Program-made: the position numbers and the translations under genes | Notes under the pieces: model-generated | What the model saw: only the letters and a program-made list of their open reading frames with translations | Told to the model about the DNA's origin: nothing | Databases searched by the model: none | NCBI RefSeq assembly: GCF_014467015.1 | Contig: NZ_CP058559.1 | Span: 2,790,001-2,854,000 of the forward strand | Length of the DNA stretch: 64,000 nt | From: Alkalicella caledoniensis | GTDB lineage: Bacteria; Bacillota; Proteinivoracia; Proteinivoracales; Proteinivoracaceae | Direction: 5' to 3' | Shown here: positions 50,382-59,943 of the stretch, in pieces | Position numbering within the stretch: position 1 is the first letter of the stretch | How the letters are laid out: each line of letters begins with the position of its first letter

Positions 50382-51395
50382 ATGAAAAAGTTCTTTATTA
50401 GTATTATGGTGATGGCCATAATGGTAGTATCCTTAACAGGATGTGGATCGTCTAGTGAAGATGTATTAACAGTTTATATTGGGTTCCAAGAAGACCATGC
50501 TGTTGCAGCACTAGATCAATTTACTCAAGATACAGGTATCAAAGTTGAAATGATACGTATGTCAGCTGGTGAAATTCTTGCAAGAATTCGTTCAGAGAAA
50601 GGTAATCCACAAGCATCAGTTTGGTACGGTGGACCTGCAGATACATTTGTTGCAGCTCAACAAGAAGGACTTCTAGAAGCTTATGTTTCTGAAAATGCTG
50701 ATGTTATAGATCCAGCGTTCAAGGACAAAGATGGTTTCTGGACAGGTATCTATGTAGGTGCATTGGGATTTGCATCTAACAAAGACTTTTTAGAAAGAAA
50801 CGGATTAGAAGCACCAACTAGCTGGGAAGACTTACTAAACCCAGCATTCCAAGATGAAATTATCATGGCTCACCCAGGATCATCTGGTACAGCTTACGCG
50901 ATTCTTTACACAGTTCTTGAAGTATTTGGTAGCGAAGACGCTGGATTTCAGTACTTAGAAAAACTTCATCCACAAGTACAACAATACACCACAAGTGGTT
51001 CAGCACCTGGTAGAATGGTTGGAATGGAAGAAGCTGGAGTTGGACTGCTTTTTGCTCACGATATCATCAAGTACCAAGAAGAAGGCTTTGACAACCTTAT
51101 ATTAACAATCCCTTCTGATGGAACAGGTTATGAGACTGGTGCAGTAGCTCTGATCAAGGATGCTCCAAACCAAGATTTAGCTAAAGCATTTATCGACTGG
51201 ACTTTAACAACTTCAGCACAAGAAGTAGGTCAAAGAACAGGAAGTTACCAAAACTTAACTAACCCTGATGCTCAAGAACCAGAAAAAGCAGTACGTTTAT
51301 CAGACATCAATGTTATCAACTATGATCCTGTAAAGGCTGGTTCAGAACGTCAAAGACTATTAGACAAATGGGACGCTGAAATCTACAACAAATAG
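50382..51395 (+). CDS. ABC transporter substrate-binding lipoprotein, AfuA/FbpA-like (1)
   Basis: A 337-residue binding protein with signal peptide and lipobox LTGC (Cys ~21). The fold is the FbpA/AfuA (Fe3+-type) class: VYIGFQEDHAVAALDQF, SGGE/SAGEILARI, QASVWYGGPADTF. LLFAHDIIKY and GYETGAVALI provide His-Asp and Glu residues about 24 apart, which recalls the sugar-phosphate site described for AfuA rather than the paired Tyr of ferric-binding proteins. With PTS genes downstream, a phosphorylated sugar is a better guess than iron. GAGGAGG precedes the ATG. A close paralogue lies at 54372. Confidence 0.85.
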   Translation: MKKFFISIMVMAIMVVSLTGCGSSSEDVLTVYIGFQEDHAVAALDQFTQDTGIKVEMIRMSAGEILARIRSEKGNPQASVWYGGPADTFVAAQQEGLLEAYVSENADVIDPAFKDKDGFWTGIYVGALGFASNKDFLERNGLEAPTSWEDLLNPAFQDEIIMAHPGSSGTAYAILYTVLEVFGSEDAGFQYLEKLHPQVQQYTTSGSAPGRMVGMEEAGVGLLFAHDIIKYQEEGFDNLILTIPSDGTGYETGAVALIKDAPNQDLAKAFIDWTLTTSAQEVGQRTGSYQNLTNPDAQEPEKAVRLSDINVINYDPVKAGSERQRLLDKWDAEIYNK

Positions 51396-51402
51396 AAAAT
51401 AA

Positions 51403-51473
51403 ATTGACATTATTTTTTAAAAATAAATAAGCGGATAATGTCAAAGGTTATTAAAATCTTTGACATTATCTGT
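51403..51473 (+). promoter_or_regulatory. Mutually exclusive hairpins between binding protein and permease
   Basis: TTGACATTAT (51403), ATAATGTCAAAG (51436) and CTTTGACATTATC (51460) allow either the first-second or the second-third segment to pair. The second hairpin has 13-bp arms. This may set the ratio of binding protein to permease or act as an attenuator. Confidence 0.5.
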
Positions 51474-51491
51474 TTGAAAAGAGGTGTTAAT

Positions 51492-53198
51492 GTGAATAAA
51501 TCTAAAAAGAAAATAGCTCAAGACCCCATACTTATACTAACCATCATTTTAGTAGTGAGTTCCCTTGCCGTATTTATAGTATATCCTCTGTTTCAAATAG
51601 CGAAAGCAAGCTTTTTCAATATCCATGGTGAGTTCTCAATAGCAGGCTATCAAAGGGTATTAAGGGGAGGAAATCTTCTTAGAGCTCTAACTAACTCACT
51701 AAGGCTAGCCGCAATAACAGCAACACTTTCCACTATAATCGCCTATATATTCGCATATACCATTAACTATGTGAATGTACCATTTAAGAAAATGTTTAGC
51801 GGGATGGCCATATTGCCAGTTATCTCACCACCATTTGTAATATCCTTATCGGCAATTTTATTATTTGGTCGTAGAGGTTTTGTAACCTATCACTTTTTAG
51901 GAATGCAAAACGCAAACATCTATGGATTAAATGGACTTATACTTGTACAGACCCTAACTTATTTCCCTATTGCATTTATGGTGTTAGCAGGATTGTTAAA
52001 ATCCCTTAGCCCAGCCCTAGAGGAAGCCAGTGAAAACCTAGGAGCAAGTAAACTAGAAACATTCCTTAAGGTAACTCTACCTCTTACAGTACCGGGCATT
52101 GCCAATGCATTTTTGTTAGTTTTTATTCAGTCAATGGCAGATTTCGGAAATCCAATGACAATAGGTGGAAACTACTCTACCATAGCAAGGGAAATATATC
52201 TTCAGGCAATTGGTAGTTACGATATGCAAGCGGGAGCTACCTTAGCTATGTTACTATTAACCATAACCTTGATAGTGTACGCCCTTCAGAAATTTTGGAT
52301 TGGAAATAAAAGCTATATAACAGTAACAGGAAAGCCAACAGGTGTAAGAAAACTTGTTGAAAAAGGATTGTTTAAAAACGTAATGTTTGGTATATGTTTT
52401 GGGCTTTCAGCCATGGTAATGTTATTTTACCTACTAGTACCCATTGGATCATTCATTAGACTGTGGGGTGTAAATAATTCCTTTACAACAGACCATTATA
52501 AATACGTTTTTTCCATTGGTAGGAAACCACTGATGGACTCCCTAAAACTATCCCTGTATGCAACACCTATCTCAGCATTTTTAGGTATGATAATAGCATT
52601 TTTAACTGTTAGGAAGAAATTCTTTGGAAAAAGGTTCGTAGAATTAGTCAGTATGTTGGCAATAGCTATACCTGGTACAGTTATAGGTATTTCATATATA
52701 CTATCCTTTAATGTTCGTCCACTAGCCCTAACAGGAACAGCAACAATTATAGTTGTTGCACTTGTGGTAAGAGCTATGCCTGTAGGTATGAGATCAGGTA
52801 TAACAGCACTTCAACAAATTGACCCTGCCTTAGAGGAAGCTGCTATAAACTTAGGTGCAAGCCAGGCAAAGACATTTTTCAGTGTTGTAATACCACTAAT
52901 AAAACCAGCATTTTTTAGTGGATTAGTATATAGCTTTGTAAAAAGTATGACTGCCATGAGTGCTATCATATTCTTAGTTTCAGCAAGGTACAACCTTGTT
53001 ACTGCATCCATCTTGTCTCAAGTGGAATCAGGACGTCTAGGAGTAGCCAGCGCTTATAGTACTATACTGATTATCATAATGATTTTCTCGTTAGTGATAT
53101 TAAATACTATCGTGAGAATATTCGGTGGCCACGAAAAAACTAACTCTCCTAAAATAAATAAGAAAAAACCCATAAATCTAAATCAAGGGGGTATGTAA
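51492..53198 (+). CDS. ABC transporter permease, fused two-domain FbpB/AfuB type
   Basis: A 568-residue inner-membrane permease with about twelve membrane segments in two homologous halves, each with an EAA loop: EEASENLGASKLETFLKVTLP (~residue 195) and EEAAINLGASQAKTFFSVVIP (~residue 465) in outline. GAGGTG (51481-51486) supports GTG 51492 as start; the upstream ATG 51438 lies in the hairpin region. It works with the adjacent ATPase and lipoproteins. Confidence 0.9.
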   Translation: MNKSKKKIAQDPILILTIILVVSSLAVFIVYPLFQIAKASFFNIHGEFSIAGYQRVLRGGNLLRALTNSLRLAAITATLSTIIAYIFAYTINYVNVPFKKMFSGMAILPVISPPFVISLSAILLFGRRGFVTYHFLGMQNANIYGLNGLILVQTLTYFPIAFMVLAGLLKSLSPALEEASENLGASKLETFLKVTLPLTVPGIANAFLLVFIQSMADFGNPMTIGGNYSTIAREIYLQAIGSYDMQAGATLAMLLLTITLIVYALQKFWIGNKSYITVTGKPTGVRKLVEKGLFKNVMFGICFGLSAMVMLFYLLVPIGSFIRLWGVNNSFTTDHYKYVFSIGRKPLMDSLKLSLYATPISAFLGMIIAFLTVRKKFFGKRFVELVSMLAIAIPGTVIGISYILSFNVRPLALTGTATIIVVALVVRAMPVGMRSGITALQQIDPALEEAAINLGASQAKTFFSVVIPLIKPAFFSGLVYSFVKSMTAMSAIIFLVSARYNLVTASILSQVESGRLGVASAYSTILIIIMIFSLVILNTIVRIFGGHEKTNSPKINKKKPINLNQGGM

Positions 53199-53199
53199 G

Positions 53200-54264
53200 A
53201 TGACAAAAGGAGTTACTTTAAATAAAACAACAAAAATTTTCGACCAAGAAACAAACAATCCTGTATATGCAGTCAACAGTATAGACCTTGATATAAAAGA
53301 AGGTGAATTTGTCACTTTGCTAGGCCCATCTGGCTGTGGTAAAACCACTACTCTACGTATGATTGCAGGATTTGAAGAAATTTCAGAAGGTGAGATATTA
53401 TTTGGCACAGAAAATGTAAACCAGATTCCACCTAATAAAAGGGATTGTACAATGGTTTTCCAGTCCTATGCACTTTTCCCCCATTTAAATGTATTTGATA
53501 ATGTAGCATATGGACTAAAGCTTAAAAAAACTCCCATGGATGAAATAAAGAAAAAGATAGAAAGTATTTTTTCCATCATGGGTCTAGAAGGCTATAGTAA
53601 TCGTATGCCAAGTCAGCTGTCAGGTGGACAACAACAAAGGATAGCCCTAGCAAGAGCCCTAGTTATGGAACCAGGAGTACTACTGTTTGATGAGCCTTTG
53701 TCCAATCTTGATGCTAAACTTCGTCTGGTTATGAGGGATGAAATCCGTAAAGTACAAAAAAAGGTTGGAATCACCGCTATTTACGTAACCCATGATCAAA
53801 ATGAGGCCATGGCCATGAGTGATAAAGTAGTAGTAATGAACAAAGGAAGAATAGAGCAAGTAGGAACTCCCATGGAAATATATCAAAAACCTAAGACTTT
53901 ATTCGTAGCTGACTTTATAGGTGTAGCTAACTTCCTAGATGGAGAAATTAGGGAAGTAAATGGAAAGGATGTCACCGTTAAAATAGGTGAATCCTTAGTA
54001 AAAGTACCAGACATTGAAAATGTTGTAGTTGGTCAAAAGGTTACAGTAGTTCTCAGACCAGAAGCTATCCAACTTGCAAAAGGTGATGAAAACCAAGGGG
54101 TAGTAACAAAGAGTGTTTTCATGGGACAACATCAAGAATACGATGTGGAATTCCAAAATAAAAAGTTCCAAATAACTCAAGGAAACCCTGTTGCCCACGA
54201 GGTTTTCAATGAAGGAGATAAAGTATCCCTTAAGTTCTCTTCAGTACACATAATAACTGAATAA
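53200..54264 (+). CDS. ABC transporter ATP-binding protein, FbpC/AfuC/PotA type
   Basis: A 354-residue ATPase of the CUT1/spermidine/iron group. Walker A GPSGCGKTT (~residue 44), signature LSGGQQQRIALARAL (~142), Walker B VLLFDEPLSNLD, and a C-terminal TOBE regulatory domain (~residues 280-350). It begins one base after the permease stop. A terminator follows, but read-through to the second lipoprotein is possible. Confidence 0.92.
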   Translation: MTKGVTLNKTTKIFDQETNNPVYAVNSIDLDIKEGEFVTLLGPSGCGKTTTLRMIAGFEEISEGEILFGTENVNQIPPNKRDCTMVFQSYALFPHLNVFDNVAYGLKLKKTPMDEIKKKIESIFSIMGLEGYSNRMPSQLSGGQQQRIALARALVMEPGVLLFDEPLSNLDAKLRLVMRDEIRKVQKKVGITAIYVTHDQNEAMAMSDKVVVMNKGRIEQVGTPMEIYQKPKTLFVADFIGVANFLDGEIREVNGKDVTVKIGESLVKVPDIENVVVGQKVTVVLRPEAIQLAKGDENQGVVTKSVFMGQHQEYDVEFQNKKFQITQGNPVAHEVFNEGDKVSLKFSSVHIITE

Positions 54265-54269
54265 TACAC

Positions 54270-54314
54270 AGCAAAGCATAGTAGTCATAATTGGTGACAT
54301 TTACTATGCTTTTT
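54270..54314 (+). terminator. Terminator inside the ABC/PTS cluster
   Basis: AAAGCATAGTA / TACTATGCTTT with a long loop, followed by a T run. Confidence 0.7.
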
Positions 54315-54371
54315 TTCCTTGCTAGTATTGGGATGTAAGCTATAATAGAATATAGAGGAGGAGAAACTTTC

Positions 54372-55391
54372 ATGGGTAAAATTTCTTCTATAATTTTGAT
54401 AATAGTTTTGATGACTTCAGTTGTATTATCTGGTTGTTCAGATAGGGATAACCAAACACAAGTATTAACAATATATGCTGGACTTTACGAAGATCACGCT
54501 ATAAAAGCCATAGAAGCATTTGAAAAAGAGACTGGAATAAAAGTGAATTTTACCCGTTTGTCTGGAGGAGAGATTTTAAGAAGGATAAGGGAAGAAAAAG
54601 AAAATCCCCAAGCCAGTGTGTGGTTTGGAGGACCTGTTGATACCTTTATACATGCTAAGCAAGAGGAACTTCTTATGCCTTACTACTCCGAAAACAGAAA
54701 ATTCATAGATGATATATATAAAGATGAAGAAGGACACTGGACAGGTATCTATGCTGGTTCCCTTGCTATAGTAAGCAATCGTACATGGCTGCAACAAAAG
54801 GGATTACCTGTGCCTCAATCCTGGGAGGAGTTGCTTCAATCTGACTATACTGGAATGATTGCAATGCCAAATCCCACAACATCAGGAACAGGATATACAT
54901 TTTTAGCCACCATGGTTCAATTACTTGGCGAAGAGGAAGCCTATGATTATCTAGAAAAAATGCATAAGCAGACAGGCTTATATACAACATCTGGTAGTAC
55001 TTCCGGGCGTTTAGTTGGAATGAGAGACTTAGGGGTAGCAATTTTGTTTGCCCATGATGCAGTGAAATTCTTTAAAGAAGGGTTCAATGACATAGTTATA
55101 TCATTTCCTAAAGAAGGGACAGGCTATGAAATCGGCGCTGTAGCCATAATTAACAACGCACCAGAACTAGAAGCAGCCCAAAAATTCGTAGACTGGACTT
55201 TAACCAAACACGCTCAAGAGATGGGAAAACAGGTGGGTAACTATCACATTTTAACTAACAGTGATGCAGTATCACCCCTAGAGGCTTTTCCCCTATCCGA
55301 ACTAAATGTGGTTAACTATGATCATGAATGGGCAGGTGTTCATAGACAAAGACTTCTAGAACGCTGGAAAAACGATATTTTTAGAAAATAA
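54372..55391 (+). CDS. ABC transporter substrate-binding lipoprotein, AfuA/FbpA-like (2)
   Basis: A 339-residue paralogue of the protein at 50382, with lipobox LSGC (Cys ~22). IYAGLYEDHAIKAIEAF, RLSGGEILRRIREEKENPQASVWFGGPVDTF (in outline), LFAHDAVKFF and GYEIGAVAII match the first copy segment by segment. It may widen the substrate range or act as a sensor for the regulator that follows 48 bp later. GAGGAGG precedes the ATG. Confidence 0.87.
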   Translation: MGKISSIILIIVLMTSVVLSGCSDRDNQTQVLTIYAGLYEDHAIKAIEAFEKETGIKVNFTRLSGGEILRRIREEKENPQASVWFGGPVDTFIHAKQEELLMPYYSENRKFIDDIYKDEEGHWTGIYAGSLAIVSNRTWLQQKGLPVPQSWEELLQSDYTGMIAMPNPTTSGTGYTFLATMVQLLGEEEAYDYLEKMHKQTGLYTTSGSTSGRLVGMRDLGVAILFAHDAVKFFKEGFNDIVISFPKEGTGYEIGAVAIINNAPELEAAQKFVDWTLTKHAQEMGKQVGNYHILTNSDAVSPLEAFPLSELNVVNYDHEWAGVHRQRLLERWKNDIFRK

Positions 55392-55439
55392 ACAAGGAAT
55401 ACACAAAGAAAATACACTGCATACAATAGAGGTGTTAAT

Positions 55440-57551
55440 ATGATTTCCAGTAGACAAAAGACCATACTAGAACAACTAGTCCAGCAACAGGACTTCTTCA
55501 CTGTAGACCAACTAGCCATTAAACATGAGGTATCTAACCGTACCATCAGAAATGATATATTAAATCTGGAACTATTCCTTAAAGATAATGGAATTGAAAT
55601 AACTAGACATAGAAAAAATGGACTCAAAATAGAAATTTCCGACGAAAAGTGGCAGGAAATACAAACCACTTTACAAGAAAATTTCGTATACCTCTCCCCT
55701 GAGAACCGGTTTAAAGTAATAGCCAAAACACTTCTAAAAAAAAGTGAAATGAATTTTGAAGACTTAATGGAAGAGTTTAAAATCAGTGACAAAACATTGA
55801 TAGCTGACTTAGCTGAGCTTAAACCTTGGTTTAAAAGAAACTCCTTAGATATAGTAAGGGAAAGAGGTAAAGTAATAGTGAAAGGTAGAGAGCTTGCAAA
55901 AAGACAAGCATACTTGCAACTAATCAAAGAGGAAACAACAGGTGAAAAAATCCTTGATTATATTTTAAATGATAAATCGAAGATTATGAACATACTACAG
56001 TGGAAAGAATGGTTTCAACCCAAAGAGATTAACTTCTTATTTGAAGTGGTACTAGAAATAGAAGATGCCTTAGCCATCGGATTTACAGATGATGGTTATG
56101 TGGCCTTAATTCTGCATATGTATCTATCCACTGAAAGACTAAAAAAAGAGTTTTTTGTTTCCATGGATGATAAGACCCTTAATGAACTGCTAAAAAGCAA
56201 AGAGTTTCAAACTGTAGAAAAAATAGTAAAAATGCGTGTGGAACCACACTTCAACATAAAACTACCACCATCTGAAATTGGGTATATAACACAACATGTT
56301 CTAACAGCACAAAGAAGTTATGAAAGGGACAAAGAGGATGAGGAATGTTTAGAACTTGCTAAACAGATAGTTATTGAAGTGGAAAAGGTTTTTTCCAAAC
56401 CCTTGTTGGCAAATAACCAGATAATCAATAACTTGGCTATGCATCTAAAACCAGCAATCTATAGATTTAAGTATAATAAAAAAATATTCAATCCACTATT
56501 TGAAGAACTGAAGAAGGAATATGGCCCCTTACTGAAAATTATTAAAGAAAAGACAGATGAACTTCTTCATGAAAAAGGAATTTCCTTTGATGAACACGAA
56601 ATAAGCTATATCGCCATGCACATAGGAGCAGGCCTTAGACACAATAAGAGCACACCAATCCAACACAATAAAAGGATAGCCATTGCCTGTAGTTCAGGAA
56701 TAGGCACAGCAAATATTTTAAAAAGAAAACTACAAGATATGTACCCTAATATAAACATAGTAAAAAAATGTTCCTATAAAGACTTAAAGGATTTGACACG
56801 GGATAATGTGGATATAGTTATCTCAACCATAGATATATTTTATAACCTTTCAATTCCTTGGCTAAAAGTCTCACCACTTCTGACATCCGAGGATGAACAA
56901 AGAATAATCAATGCCCTAGGAAACCCTGAAAAAAACATTGATATGGAATACGATGTGATCCACTCTGTTAATGAGATAATAAAAATAGTTGAAGAACATG
57001 GTAAAATAAACAATCGTTTGGAATTATCAAAAAAACTACTAGGTTTTTTTAAAGGATCACCTAGAAATCAACTAACCTCCCATTATTCAAAGGGCATAGA
57101 GGAAATTCTAACTGAGGACTCTATCATACTGCAACAAAGCTTGCCTAGTAGTGTTGAAAACATGATTCGCATAGGTACAACACCTTTGGCTAAGCGAGGT
57201 CTCATCGGACTAGAATATGAAGAAAAACTAATAAAGATGATAAAAAAACCTAACCATCACTTTATGATAACAAATGGAGTTATTTTCCCCCATGCATCAA
57301 ATGAAACAGGGGTATGGGGAACAGGAATGAGTCTTGTGACCTTTCAAAAACCTGTAAAGTTTACTGAGGTGGACAGGCCCTTATGGCTTATGATCACTTT
57401 AGCTGCAGAAGACGGAGAAAAGCATGTAGATGCGTTGGCCCAATTGATTGATGCACTAAATGATGAAGAATTTATAAGTATGCTTTCAATATGTAATAAT
57501 CCAAAACAAATAATTAACTGGTTTCAAAAAAGAGAGGGTAGTTTACAATGA
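55440..57551 (+). CDS. PRD-containing transcriptional regulator with PTS EIIB- and EIIA-like domains
   Basis: A 703-residue regulator of the BglG/MtlR (LicR) activator type. In order: HTH_11 (RQKTILEQLVQQQDFFTVDQLA, ~residue 4), a second HTH (~100-150), PRD1 (~190-295) with LILHMYLS, PRD2 (~300-405) with ISYIAMHIGAG, an EIIB-like domain with IACSSGIGTANILKRKL (~418), and a C-terminal EIIA-2-like domain with NGVIFPHASNETG (~620). The PTS would phosphorylate PRD and EIIA His residues. It overlaps the IIB gene by 4 bp, so it is probably the local regulator. The C-terminal EIIA domain may also feed the IIB, as no separate IIA gene is present. Confidence 0.9.
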   Translation: MISSRQKTILEQLVQQQDFFTVDQLAIKHEVSNRTIRNDILNLELFLKDNGIEITRHRKNGLKIEISDEKWQEIQTTLQENFVYLSPENRFKVIAKTLLKKSEMNFEDLMEEFKISDKTLIADLAELKPWFKRNSLDIVRERGKVIVKGRELAKRQAYLQLIKEETTGEKILDYILNDKSKIMNILQWKEWFQPKEINFLFEVVLEIEDALAIGFTDDGYVALILHMYLSTERLKKEFFVSMDDKTLNELLKSKEFQTVEKIVKMRVEPHFNIKLPPSEIGYITQHVLTAQRSYERDKEDEECLELAKQIVIEVEKVFSKPLLANNQIINNLAMHLKPAIYRFKYNKKIFNPLFEELKKEYGPLLKIIKEKTDELLHEKGISFDEHEISYIAMHIGAGLRHNKSTPIQHNKRIAIACSSGIGTANILKRKLQDMYPNINIVKKCSYKDLKDLTRDNVDIVISTIDIFYNLSIPWLKVSPLLTSEDEQRIINALGNPEKNIDMEYDVIHSVNEIIKIVEEHGKINNRLELSKKLLGFFKGSPRNQLTSHYSKGIEEILTEDSIILQQSLPSSVENMIRIGTTPLAKRGLIGLEYEEKLIKMIKKPNHHFMITNGVIFPHASNETGVWGTGMSLVTFQKPVKFTEVDRPLWLMITLAAEDGEKHVDALAQLIDALNDEEFISMLSICNNPKQIINWFQKREGSLQ

Positions 57552-57850
57552 AAAAAATTCTAGTTGTTTGTACCAGTGGCTTAGGAACAAGTTTAGCTTT
57601 ACGTCTAGTTATAGAAAAATTTGTTAGGGAAAATAACATTAAGGCAACTGTAGAACATACTGATATAGGATCTGCAAACTTCATGGGTGCAGACTTAATA
57701 GTGGGTGCCAAACAAGTTGTAAACTGTCTGCCTATACAAAATCATGCAGAAACTGTAGCTTTAGAAGATATAGTAAACCATAAATATATAAGGCAAATGT
57801 TAATGGACTGCAATACCATTAAAGAATGGATATGGGGAAAAGAGGAGTAG
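57548..57850 (+). CDS. PTS IIB component, ascorbate (SgaB/UlaB) type
   Basis: A 100-residue IIB protein with the phosphocysteine loop VVCTSGLGTSLALRLV (~residue 5-20). It overlaps the regulator gene (ATGA) and ends 3 bp before the IIC gene, so the three are co-translated. It transfers phosphate to the incoming sugar through IIC. The sugar is unknown; ascorbate-family PTSs also take other acids or pentitols. Confidence 0.9.
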   Translation: MKKILVVCTSGLGTSLALRLVIEKFVRENNIKATVEHTDIGSANFMGADLIVGAKQVVNCLPIQNHAETVALEDIVNHKYIRQMLMDCNTIKEWIWGKEE

Positions 57851-57853
57851 ACT

Positions 57854-59140
57854 ATGAATTTTTCAGATGCTATCAGTAGAGGCGTGTTAGGAGAACCTGC
57901 ATTTTTACTAGGGCTCATTGCCTGTTTAGGTCTAATAATACAAAAACATGGTATCGAAAAAATTATACAAGGAACCATAAGGACCATACTTGGCTATATA
58001 CTAATTCAAGTAGGAGCATCTGCTGCTGGGGTTTCTTTAGGTAACTTATCTTTACTGATCCAAAGGGGTTTTCAAGTTATTGGGATTATACCCCATAACG
58101 AAGTTATTGTTGCCTTGGCACAAATTAACTATGGAAGCTACATTGCCTGGATTATGCTTTTCGGTATGGTGATACACTTACTAATTGCACGGTTTAGTCC
58201 CCTTAAATATGTGTTTTTAACAGGTCACCATATGTTATTTATGGCTTCTATGCTTTCTGCTTTACTTGTTGTGTACCCTATGGAGAAATGGCAAATAATC
58301 ATTATAGGAAGTGGGCTGTTGGCTGTTTCCATGTCAGTTGGTCCAGCTATAATACAACCTTACGTAAGAAAAGTAACCAAGAGTGATGATGTGGCAGTAG
58401 GTCATTTTAACAGTTTTGGATTTCTTCTAGCAGGTCTAATTGCATCATGTTTCAAAATTAAGGACAAAGACAAAGAAGAAAAACTGCCTGCCTTTTTCAC
58501 AAGGATACAGGTTTTCTTCCAAGATCATATAATTTCAACAACTCTATTTATGGTAGGTTTATTTCTAACAGCCAGTTTAGTTGTAGGCTCAGAAAAAGTT
58601 GGAGAGCTTTTTATGGACCGACACCCCATAGTAATATCTATAATGCAGGGAACATGGTTTGCTGCTGGAGTATATGTGATACTCATGGGTGTAAGAATGC
58701 TTCTTTCCGAAATAGTACCTGCTTTCCAAGGTATCAGTGAAAAGATAGTGCCAAACGCCATAATCGCCCTAGACTGTCCCATACTATTTCCATATGCTCC
58801 AATAGCCTCCATATTTGGTTTTCTATTTAGCTTGCTAGGAGGACTATTAGCAATGCTAGTCTTTATATCCATACCTAATCAATACACTATAATCATACCA
58901 GGCATAGTTGCTCACTTTTTTTCAGGGGGAGCAGCGGGGGTAATAGCATACACCATCGGTAGAAAAAGAGGACTTGTTGTGGCAAGTATAATTCACGGTT
59001 TTGCCATCACTATCCTACCATATTATTTAGTGCGCATCCTTTCTGGATTAGGGTTCGTCAGAGCTACATTTGCTGACTCAGACTTTGCTATCTGGGGATT
59101 TATTGCAAAGTGGATACTAGAGAACATATTTAGGTTTTAG
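57854..59140 (+). CDS. PTS IIC component, ascorbate (SgaT/UlaA) family
   Basis: A 428-residue membrane carrier with about ten to twelve hydrophobic segments. LGEPAFLLGLIACLGLIIQ at the N-terminus, RTILGYILIQVGAS (~residue 42), FLTGHHMLFMASML (~residue 120) and HFNSFGFLLAGL fit the SgaT/UlaA group. GAGGAG precedes the ATG. It is the last gene of the cluster. Without a IIA gene beside it, the phosphate donor is either the regulator's EIIA-like domain or a distant protein. Confidence 0.88.
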   Translation: MNFSDAISRGVLGEPAFLLGLIACLGLIIQKHGIEKIIQGTIRTILGYILIQVGASAAGVSLGNLSLLIQRGFQVIGIIPHNEVIVALAQINYGSYIAWIMLFGMVIHLLIARFSPLKYVFLTGHHMLFMASMLSALLVVYPMEKWQIIIIGSGLLAVSMSVGPAIIQPYVRKVTKSDDVAVGHFNSFGFLLAGLIASCFKIKDKDKEEKLPAFFTRIQVFFQDHIISTTLFMVGLFLTASLVVGSEKVGELFMDRHPIVISIMQGTWFAAGVYVILMGVRMLLSEIVPAFQGISEKIVPNAIIALDCPILFPYAPIASIFGFLFSLLGGLLAMLVFISIPNQYTIIIPGIVAHFFSGGAAGVIAYTIGRKRGLVVASIIHGFAITILPYYLVRILSGLGFVRATFADSDFAIWGFIAKWILENIFRF

Positions 59141-59236
59141 GTGAAGCTTAAAACTTAACAGTAAATACATAATCTCGCATAAACTAGGGAAATAATATAC
59201 GATGTGTAATATATTATAAAACTGGGAGGTTATGGT

Positions 59237-59671
59237 ATGAAACTAACTAAAGAAGAATATCAAAAACTACTGGACATGGTCTATATAGGGGATTGGGTTA
59301 CTACAAACGATTCATCCGGTGAAGAAAGACCAGATACCCAAGAATATACTAATGCCATTAGCAAATTCCTTTCCTATGCAAAAGACTATGAATTAGAAGA
59401 ACTAGTGGAACATTATGAAGATGGATTTGAAGTGAGCAGGAAGTTCGAAGATCAGTCTCGGGCACATAACTACATCAACCAATACGAAAATGAAGTTTTC
59501 TGGGACGAACTAGTTGAAAGATTAGCAAGGCGTGATATGGCAGCAAAACATGGCAAATCGGTGATAACTAGAGTATATAAAGACGAAAATCTTTTTAATG
59601 AACTAGAAACAATCAAACAACAATATGCCCAAGAATTTGAAACCAATGGATTAAAGAATATAAAATTATAG
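59237..59671 (+). CDS. Hypothetical soluble protein
   Basis: A 144-residue acidic, helix-rich protein (starts MKLTKEEYQKLLDMVYIGDW). No membrane segment, signal peptide or known catalytic motif is visible. GGGAGG precedes the ATG. Similar-looking short proteins are annotated only as hypothetical in Firmicutes. It stands alone after the PTS cluster. Confidence 0.65.
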   Translation: MKLTKEEYQKLLDMVYIGDWVTTNDSSGEERPDTQEYTNAISKFLSYAKDYELEELVEHYEDGFEVSRKFEDQSRAHNYINQYENEVFWDELVERLARRDMAAKHGKSVITRVYKDENLFNELETIKQQYAQEFETNGLKNIKL

Positions 59672-59752
59672 CTACAAAGGATAGAGACAAAAACCTAAAA
59701 ACAATAAAATCAACTGGGTGATTTACTTACCAGTTGATTTTTTATTGCCAAT

Positions 59753-59875
59753 TTACATGTTTAACGTCATTTCTTTAACCTGGGCAACATCCTTATCACC
59801 TCTACCAGAGAGATTCACTATAATGATTTTTTCTTTCGGCAAAGTTTTAACTAAATCTATTATCCTAGCTTTTGC
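59753..59875 (-). pseudogene. trpB: Remnant of tryptophan synthase beta chain (trpB) 3' end
   Basis: On the minus strand about 40 codons end with KIIIVNLSGRGDKDVAQVKE and a stop at 59753-59755. IVNLSGRGDKDV is the very conserved C-terminus of TrpB. The rest of the gene is missing; sequence 5' of this point is unrelated and overlaps the Nudix-GNAT gene region. No other trp genes are in the window. Confidence 0.7.
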
Positions 59876-59943
59876 TCCTTTGAAGGAAATCCTAAAAAAG
59901 AAGCGAATACATATAGTGAAACTCCTTGAAAGGAATGAGGGAA

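Noticed and set aside
51438-51491. Longer N-terminus of the permease from ATG 51438
   Set aside because: This ATG lies within the alternative hairpins and has no RBS; GAGGTG fits GTG 51492.
50382-54264. Simple ferric iron ABC transporter
   Set aside because: The fold matches, but the adjacent PTS genes and binding-site residues favour a sugar phosphate. Iron is kept only as an alternative.
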